From the NCBI GenBank assembly GCA_015490695.1, contig WFXK01000024.1:1-36433 (forward strand): a DNA stretch of 36,433 nt, in the 5' to 3' direction. How positions within the stretch are numbered: position 1 is the first letter of the stretch; every line of letters starts with the position of its first letter. This DNA comes from Bacteroidota bacterium (lineage in GTDB: Bacteria > Bacteroidota > Bacteroidia > SpSt-205 > S141-50). The translations under genes were made by a program, and so were the position numbers. Shown here piece after piece: positions 32,085 through 36,433 of this stretch. The notes under the pieces were generated by a model. The model saw only the letters and a list, made by a program, of their open reading frames with translations. It had not been told where the DNA came from and made no database searches.

Positions 32085-33611
32085 ATGCAAAAGTGGGAGA
32101 TTAAAATTGATGGGATGTCGTGTGTTGGGTGTCAGCACACCATAGAAGCCGCTTTGGCGAAAGAGAACATTCCTATTTATTATTTAAACTGGCAGCAGGG
32201 AAAGGGGCTGATTGCTACGGACGATATTGCTAAGGTCAAACGATTATTAAGTGCCCATTCGTATCGTTTAGTAGATTTTCGTCCCAGTAATCATCTTCCT
32301 TTTGTGGTGATTGGTTCGGGTTCGGCAGCTTTTGCTGCGGCTATAGAAGCTCGTAAACAACAGACTTCTGTTACTTTAGTTAGCGGTCCGCTTTTTGGTG
32401 GCACTTGCGTCAACATCGGCTGCATACCTAGTAAATTCCTCATCCATAACGCTAATAAACTCCCATGGAGGGAACTCCAACAAAAAAAACAACAATTGAT
32501 TGAACAACTTAGAACCACAAAATACGAACAAGTAGCCAAAAAATGGGGAATTTCCATCGTTTCGGGCAGATGCCGCTTTAAAGATGCCCATCATCTTTTT
32601 ATCGATGATGAACTTTTTTCTTTTGATACTGCCATCATTGCAACGGGTGCTAAACCCTTCACCCCCAACATTGCAGGCTTAGAACAGATAGCTTTTTGGC
32701 ATAGTACACAAGCATTGGACGCAGAAAAACCTCCTAAATCGCTTTGTGTCATAGGTGGTAATGCTATCGGCTTGGAATTAGGACAACTATTTCAAAGAGT
32801 TCAATCACAAGTTTATCTTATTGAGCAACAAGCAACAATTGCACCTTTTGAGGAAAAAGAAGTCAGCCAATTTTTAACGCAGCAGCTTCAAAAAGAAGGA
32901 ATGCAAATTTATTGTAGTGCTCAAGTAAGACACGTTCAAAAAAATGGTGATAACATAAAGGTTGTTTTTACTCAAAAGGGTAGCGATAAAACGATTGAGG
33001 TAGAGCAACTCCTTATTGCTACGGGCGTTCAAGGCAATACAAAAGATTTGAATTTGGAAAGTGCAGGCATTCGCACCGATACTAAAGGATTTATTGTGGT
33101 AGATGAATATTTGCGTACTACGAATCCTAAGGTTTATGCTGCTGGAGATGTGACCACTTATCCTAAGTGGGTTTATTTAGCAGCTGCAATGGGACGGACC
33201 GCTGCTAACAACGCTTTGAATAACAATTTAATGCCATTTTCTTTTAATACGGTTGCTCATGTTATTTTTACTGACCCGCCTTTGGCAAGCGCTGGGAAAT
33301 ATACTTATGAGCTTCCTCAAGCCCAAGCTTTTGTGTTTGACGTTGCCGATGTGCCTCGGAGCATTATCACAGGCGAACAGGGAATCTTGAAGTTTGTTTG
33401 TTCCTCTGATGAAAAAACTATTTTAGGTGTTCACCTATGCATGCCTCATGCCGACTCTTTAATCTTTGCTGCACAACTATTAGTTCACTGTGGTGTACGC
33501 CTTGAAGAGCTACAAAACACCTTAATTCCGTATTTAACCTTTGCAGAGAGTTTCCGATTAGCTGCACAAAGCGTTGATGTTCCTGTAGATGCTTTGAGTT
33601 GTTGTGCTTAG
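32085..33611 (+). CDS. merA: Mercury(II) reductase with N-terminal heavy-metal-binding domain
   Basis: An NADPH-dependent flavoenzyme that reduces Hg2+ to volatile Hg0. The protein has 508 residues. The N-terminal HMA domain carries GMSCVGC (Cys13 and Cys16), which hands mercury to the core. The FAD-binding Gly motif is IGSGSAAFAAA near 76-86. The redox-active pair is in GGTCVNIGC (Cys108, Cys113), which is followed by IPSK. A second nucleotide-binding motif is VIGGNAIGLELG. The C-terminal vicinal cysteines, Cys506 and Cys507 (LSCCA), distinguish MerA from other pyridine nucleotide-disulfide reductases. No merR, merT or merP gene is nearby. The neighbours are unrelated, so it seems to be a stand-alone resistance gene. 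Confidence 0.93.
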   Translation: MQKWEIKIDGMSCVGCQHTIEAALAKENIPIYYLNWQQGKGLIATDDIAKVKRLLSAHSYRLVDFRPSNHLPFVVIGSGSAAFAAAIEARKQQTSVTLVSGPLFGGTCVNIGCIPSKFLIHNANKLPWRELQQKKQQLIEQLRTTKYEQVAKKWGISIVSGRCRFKDAHHLFIDDELFSFDTAIIATGAKPFTPNIAGLEQIAFWHSTQALDAEKPPKSLCVIGGNAIGLELGQLFQRVQSQVYLIEQQATIAPFEEKEVSQFLTQQLQKEGMQIYCSAQVRHVQKNGDNIKVVFTQKGSDKTIEVEQLLIATGVQGNTKDLNLESAGIRTDTKGFIVVDEYLRTTNPKVYAAGDVTTYPKWVYLAAAMGRTAANNALNNNLMPFSFNTVAHVIFTDPPLASAGKYTYELPQAQAFVFDVADVPRSIITGEQGILKFVCSSDEKTILGVHLCMPHADSLIFAAQLLVHCGVRLEELQNTLIPYLTFAESFRLAAQSVDVPVDALSCCA

Positions 33612-33775
33612 CATTTTATGCAATTAAATCTACTTTTTGCGCTTTTTATCCAAATTATCTATTTAAGTTCTTTTCTACTTTCATTCTAAGCGCTAATAAC
33701 GCAGTTTATCACAGCAACCATTTTCCCTAACAGACTTCTGTAAAATGCTAAGGGCTTTTTCTAACTTCGCCAACG
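33612..33775. other. Intergenic region between merA and the aminotransferase
   Basis: This 164-bp stretch is the longest gene-free piece of the window. It has short imperfect inverted repeats but no convincing terminator, no ORF with a good start, and no repeats. A candidate -7 element lies at its right end. Confidence 0.5.
33762..33769 (+). promoter_or_regulatory. Possible -7 element of the aminotransferase gene
   Basis: TAACTTCG matches TAnnTTTG at 7 of 8 positions and ends 6 nt before the ATG at 33776. No clear -33 element is visible. Confidence 0.35.
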
Positions 33776-34912
33776 ATGCAAAAAGACAAACTACCCGAAG
33801 TAGGGACAACGATTTTCACCGTAATGACCTCCTTAGCACAACAACATAACGCTATCAACCTATCCCAAGGCTTTCCTGATTTCCCATGCGATAAAGCCCT
33901 TAAAAAAGCCGTTCAAAAACGAATAGAAAAAGATTATAATCAATATGCTCCTATGGCAGGAGTTGAAATCCTAAGGAAACGCATTCAAAAAATTTGTCAA
34001 GAGCACTATGGTGTTCATTACGACTGGGAAAAGGAAATCACTATTACAGTAGGAGCAACAGAAGGGCTTTTCTGCGCTATTGCCGCAGTGGTCCACCCAA
34101 ATGACGAAGTCATTTTATTTGAACCTGCTTACGACAGCTACGCGCCCGTTGTTAAACTCTTCGGCGGTAAAATCGTCCCTATCGCCCTCTATCCCCCTGA
34201 TTTCCAAATACCTTGGGAAACCCTTAAAGAAAAAATCTCTTCAAAAACCAAACTCATTATTCTAAACACACCGCATAACCCCATTGCAAAAGTATGGACA
34301 CAAGAAGAAATAGAACAACTATGGCAGCTCATCAAAGGACGAAACATCTTTGTAATTTCTGACGAAGTTTATGAATATATTGCTTTTGTTCCTTTTTTTT
34401 CCGTACGACAACATTCGCAACTTAGAGAACGAAGTTTTATTGTTGGCTCTTTTGGAAAAAGCTTGCATGTAACAGGTTGGAAAGTAGGCTATGTCTTAGC
34501 TCCCGAACCCCTAACCACCTTATTGCGGAAAATCCATCAGTTTACTCCTTTTTGTGTCAGCACTCCTTTACAATACGGAATTGCAGATTACTTAACAACG
34601 CACCCTGACTTCTACCAAAAAACCTTACAACTCTATGAACGAAAGCGTAAGCTATTTTTAAATCTTTTAAAAGAAACGCGCTTTGAACCCTTGAACTGTC
34701 AAGGAACCTATTTTATGCTATTACGCTACGGACACATCAGCACTATGGATGACGTAGCTTTTAGCCAATATTTAACTAAAGAAGTAGGCGTTGCAGTGAT
34801 TCCAATTTCGGTTTTCTATTCTGGAAACTATTCCGATAACATCATACGGATTTGTTTTGCAAAACAAGATGAAGTTTTAATCGCAGCAGCAAAGCGATTA
34901 GCGACTTTGTAA
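33776..34912 (+). CDS. PLP-dependent aminotransferase, methionine/kynurenine aminotransferase-like (YbdL type)
   Basis: A fold-type I PLP enzyme of 378 residues. The start MQKDKLPEVGTTIFTVMTSLA and INLSQGFPDFPC resemble YbdL-type methionine aminotransferases and kynurenine aminotransferase-related enzymes. The PLP phosphate region is GATEGLF. Substrate and cofactor positions are NTPHNPIAKVW and SDEVYEYIAF. The Schiff-base lysine is Lys228 in SFGKSLHVTGWKVGY. It likely takes a methionine-like or aromatic amino acid and transfers the amino group to a keto acid, in methionine salvage or amino acid breakdown. Specificity cannot be settled from sequence. The gene has a candidate promoter of its own and is followed by an independent promoter and gene. 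Confidence 0.88.
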   Translation: MQKDKLPEVGTTIFTVMTSLAQQHNAINLSQGFPDFPCDKALKKAVQKRIEKDYNQYAPMAGVEILRKRIQKICQEHYGVHYDWEKEITITVGATEGLFCAIAAVVHPNDEVILFEPAYDSYAPVVKLFGGKIVPIALYPPDFQIPWETLKEKISSKTKLIILNTPHNPIAKVWTQEEIEQLWQLIKGRNIFVISDEVYEYIAFVPFFSVRQHSQLRERSFIVGSFGKSLHVTGWKVGYVLAPEPLTTLLRKIHQFTPFCVSTPLQYGIADYLTTHPDFYQKTLQLYERKRKLFLNLLKETRFEPLNCQGTYFMLLRYGHISTMDDVAFSQYLTKEVGVAVIPISVFYSGNYSDNIIRICFAKQDEVLIAAAKRLATL

Positions 34913-34936
34913 AATGCTATCTTCTTTTTACCTTTG
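34906..34936 (+). promoter_or_regulatory. Promoter of the outer-membrane barrel gene
   Basis: TTTG at 34906-34909 and TACCTTTG at 34929-34936 match the Bacteroidota -33 and -7 consensus with a 19-nt spacer. The -33 element overlaps the last codons of the aminotransferase gene. The ATG lies 24 nt downstream of the -7 element. Confidence 0.85.
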
Positions 34937-34960
34937 CGGCAGAATTAAAATGGAAATGTC

Positions 34961-35635
34961 ATGAAATTGCTACGACGTATCGCCGTTGCATGCATTGTAG
35001 GAACCTTCGTTTATGCTCAGCAGGGTGTGCAACTGGGCTTGGGTATCTCTCCCGCCATTACCTTCAGCAGAACCATGCAAAAAGACACTACCGACGGAAG
35101 CTTCGTAGAAGCTTACAAAGCGAACGGGTTTGGATTTAAAGGTGGGCTATTGCTTAACTTAGGCATCACCGATAACTACGGATTCTTCTCAGGAATCCAA
35201 CTCTTTTTAAGAAACTTCAAAAACAAAGACAGCGTAAACACACAGCTTTCTATGCTCACCGTAGAAATTCCTCTCTCTTTCCGTCTTAGAACCAATGAAA
35301 TCGGTAGTGGACTCCACATCACAGGACAATTTGGTGCCTCTGCAGACATCAACGTAGATGCACGACACAAAGTAGGTGGAAAGAAAATCCAAGTAGATAA
35401 ATACTATGACATTGTTAGCTTCACCTTCCTCGTAGGTGCCGGCGTAGAATTTGACTTAGAATTCGGACGTATATTAGCAGGTATATCTTATCACTTAGGG
35501 ATCACTGATTTTATCCGTCAAAACTACGAAGAAACCATCACACTTCCTAATGGCCAAACTCAAAAAGTTAAACCATTTGAAAACATTAAAACTATTCCCT
35601 CTCATATCGCTTTGGATTTAGGTTTCTTCTTCTAA
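34961..35635 (+). CDS. Outer-membrane beta-barrel protein (porin-like family)
   Basis: A 224-residue protein with a signal peptide (MKLLRRIAVACIVGTFVYAQ). The mature part has amphipathic strands with alternating hydrophobic residues and Gly-rich turns (VQLGLGISPAITFSRT, FKGGLLLNLGITDNYGFFSGIQL, TVEIPLSFRLR, HIALDLGFFF). This fits the PF13568-type outer-membrane barrel of Bacteroidota, with about eight strands, and a final aromatic residue. Its own promoter and terminator are both visible, so it is a single-gene unit. The role is unknown. A possible link to T9SS-associated PorT-like proteins is only an impression of size and fold. Confidence 0.82.
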   Translation: MKLLRRIAVACIVGTFVYAQQGVQLGLGISPAITFSRTMQKDTTDGSFVEAYKANGFGFKGGLLLNLGITDNYGFFSGIQLFLRNFKNKDSVNTQLSMLTVEIPLSFRLRTNEIGSGLHITGQFGASADINVDARHKVGGKKIQVDKYYDIVSFTFLVGAGVEFDLEFGRILAGISYHLGITDFIRQNYEETITLPNGQTQKVKPFENIKTIPSHIALDLGFFF

Positions 35636-35660
35636 ACATTCATTGCTATACCATATAACC

Positions 35661-35691
35661 GAGGGGGCAAAAGCCCCCTCTTTTTATTTTT
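35661..35691 (+). terminator. Rho-independent terminator of the outer-membrane barrel gene
   Basis: An 8-bp perfect stem, GAGGGGGC at 35661-35668 and GCCCCCTC at 35673-35680, has an AAAA loop and is followed by a T-rich run (TTTTTATTTTT). It lies 25 bp after the stop at 35635 and has the same style as the other terminator in this window. Confidence 0.93.
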
Positions 35692-35692
35692 G
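35685..35692 (+). promoter_or_regulatory. -7 element of the CinA-like gene, inside the terminator T-tract
   Basis: TATTTTTG matches TAnnTTTG perfectly and overlaps the T-tract of the preceding terminator. It ends 4 nt before the ATG at 35697. Its match could be due to the T-tract alone, so this is less secure than the others. Confidence 0.4.
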
Positions 35693-35696
35693 TGCC

Positions 35697-36353
35697 ATGT
35701 ACCTGCTAAGAACTATAGAACTTACTATCGAAACCATCAAAGAACAATTGAGCACTTTATCCTTTCACAAATACCACCAAAGCCTTGAAGGTATTGACCT
35801 TTATTTCCAGGACCAAAACACATGGCAAAACGCTTATGAACGCTTAAAACCATGGGTTTATGCCACAGAGATGAAAACAATGGAAGAGGTTATTGGACAA
35901 TTGCTTCGCAAACGCCAATGGACTATTGCGACTGCAGAAAGCTGTACTGCTGGTCTGATTAGTGCCCGCTTAGCAAATGTACCTGGTAGCTCCCAATACC
36001 TCTTAGGTAGCATTGTCGCTTATAGTAATGAAATAAAAAAACAATTACTTAAAGTTCCTGAACAAACGCTAAAAAACCATGGCGCGGTATCTGAAAAAAC
36101 TTGTTATGCCATGCTCAAAGGGCTACAACAATGCTTCAAAAGCCATTGCGGAATTGCTGTTACGGGTATCGCCGGACCAGGAGGAACGAAAAACAAACCA
36201 CAAGGACTTACTTTCATCGGTGTTTACTGTCCTAAACAATTAAAAATCCAACGTTTTGTTTTCCCTTATAGTCGTAATGAAAACCGATGGTTCTCTTCAC
36301 AATACGCTCTTAATCTCCTAAGAAAACTCGTTTTAGACGATGAAACTTTTTAG
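35697..36353 (+). CDS. CinA-like protein with KH-like and PncC domains only (nicotinamide-nucleotide amidase)
   Basis: A 218-residue protein. The C-terminal domain from about residue 60 is the CinA C-terminal PncC domain, which hydrolyses NMN to nicotinate mononucleotide and ammonia. It has the ATAESCTAGLISARL motif with the catalytic Ser, and the GIAGPGG motif. The first about 60 residues (LLRTIELTIETIKEQL to LKPWVYATE) resemble the KH-type linker domain of full-length CinA. The large N-terminal MoCF domain is absent, and no such domain is encoded just upstream. A frame extending to 35643 is open but crosses the terminator hairpin, so the ATG at 35697 is the likely start. Similar stand-alone PncC proteins exist (E. 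coli PncC, about 165 residues), but a KH-PncC form is less usual. Confidence 0.85.
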   Translation: MYLLRTIELTIETIKEQLSTLSFHKYHQSLEGIDLYFQDQNTWQNAYERLKPWVYATEMKTMEEVIGQLLRKRQWTIATAESCTAGLISARLANVPGSSQYLLGSIVAYSNEIKKQLLKVPEQTLKNHGAVSEKTCYAMLKGLQQCFKSHCGIAVTGIAGPGGTKNKPQGLTFIGVYCPKQLKIQRFVFPYSRNENRWFSSQYALNLLRKLVLDDETF

Positions 36354-36381
36354 ATTATTTTTTGTTTTATAAATAAAAAAC

Positions 36382-36433
36382 ATGAATAATCACTACCATT
36401 TACTCATCTTAGGAGGAGGAACGGCAGGCATCT
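36382..36433 (+). CDS. FAD-dependent oxidoreductase, 5' end only
   Basis: The first 17 residues of a gene that runs off the right edge, beginning MNNHYHLLILGGGTAGI. The GGGTAG is the glycine-rich dinucleotide-binding motif of FAD-dependent oxidoreductases. Sulfide:quinone oxidoreductases often begin this way, but so few residues cannot decide. The ATG is 28 nt after the stop of the CinA-like gene, and a near-match -7 element (TATTTTTTG, one base too long) is visible around 36355-36364. Confidence 0.6.
   Translation, partial: MNNHYHLLILGGGTAGI

Noticed and set aside
35643..35696. Longer start for the CinA-like gene through the terminator
   Set aside because: The first 18 codons would pass through a strong hairpin that ends the previous gene and match no CinA sequence.
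1..36433. CRISPR arrays, insertion sequences, phage genes, toxin-antitoxin pairs
   Set aside because: I saw no spaced direct repeats, transposase or integrase motifs, terminal inverted repeats or typical small-gene pairs on either strand.

Overview
The window looks like a chromosomal segment from a member of the Bacteroidota. Four large secreted proteins carry C-terminal ends typical of type IX secretion (T9SS) cargo. There are several lipoproteins, a carboxypeptidase-regulatory-domain TonB-dependent receptor and a PF10108-type exonuclease. Many genes are preceded by the Bacteroidota -7 element TAnnTTTG, and Shine-Dalgarno sequences are mostly absent. The genome is very compact: gaps between co-directional genes are 0 to 22 bp, several genes overlap, and no gene-free stretch exceeds about 165 bp. 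The genus cannot be named from sequence alone.

Layout. (1) 1-422, minus: 5' part of a lipoprotein with the start of a TonB C-terminal domain. (2) 513-7898, minus: a tight six-gene operon nuoJ-nuoK-nuoL-gyrA-fabI-purB, joining three complex I membrane subunits to housekeeping genes. (3) 8025-11234, plus: a divergent 1069-residue SF1B helicase with a long uncharacterised C-terminal region. (4) 11238-13217, minus: two lipoproteins of unknown function, with a strong terminator between them. (5) 13335-17959, plus: an operon of 3'-5' exonuclease, TonB-dependent receptor and RsmF-like rRNA methyltransferase, then tRNA-Val(UAC) with its own near-perfect promoter. (6) 17950-26309, minus: MeaB/ArgK-type GTPase, a TolB-like lipoprotein, scpA, an endonuclease/exonuclease/phosphatase lipoprotein, a subtilisin-like T9SS protease and an Asp-box propeller T9SS protein. 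(7) 26405-31861, plus: two more T9SS cargo proteins. (8) 31858-32028, minus: a small membrane protein. (9) 32085-36433, plus: mercuric reductase, a methionine-type aminotransferase, an outer-membrane barrel protein, a CinA-like protein lacking the usual N-terminal domain, and the first residues of an FAD-dependent oxidoreductase.

How the genes work together. Regions 6 and 7 hold a cluster of four predicted cell-surface or secreted proteins reading away from a 95-bp divergent intergenic region, but no T9SS machinery gene is present. Region 2 links respiration, DNA topology, fatty acid synthesis and purine synthesis in one apparent transcript. The other genes are mostly independent housekeeping or envelope functions.

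I found no CRISPR array, insertion sequence, phage or toxin-antitoxin module, and no convincing multi-gene defence system. The most interesting signals are the helicase with its unexplained C-terminal third, a recurring placement of the -7 promoter element 4 to 8 nt before start codons (possible leaderless mRNAs), the split nuo locus, and the CinA-like protein without its MoCF domain. All functional calls come from reading motifs by eye; no database search was run.
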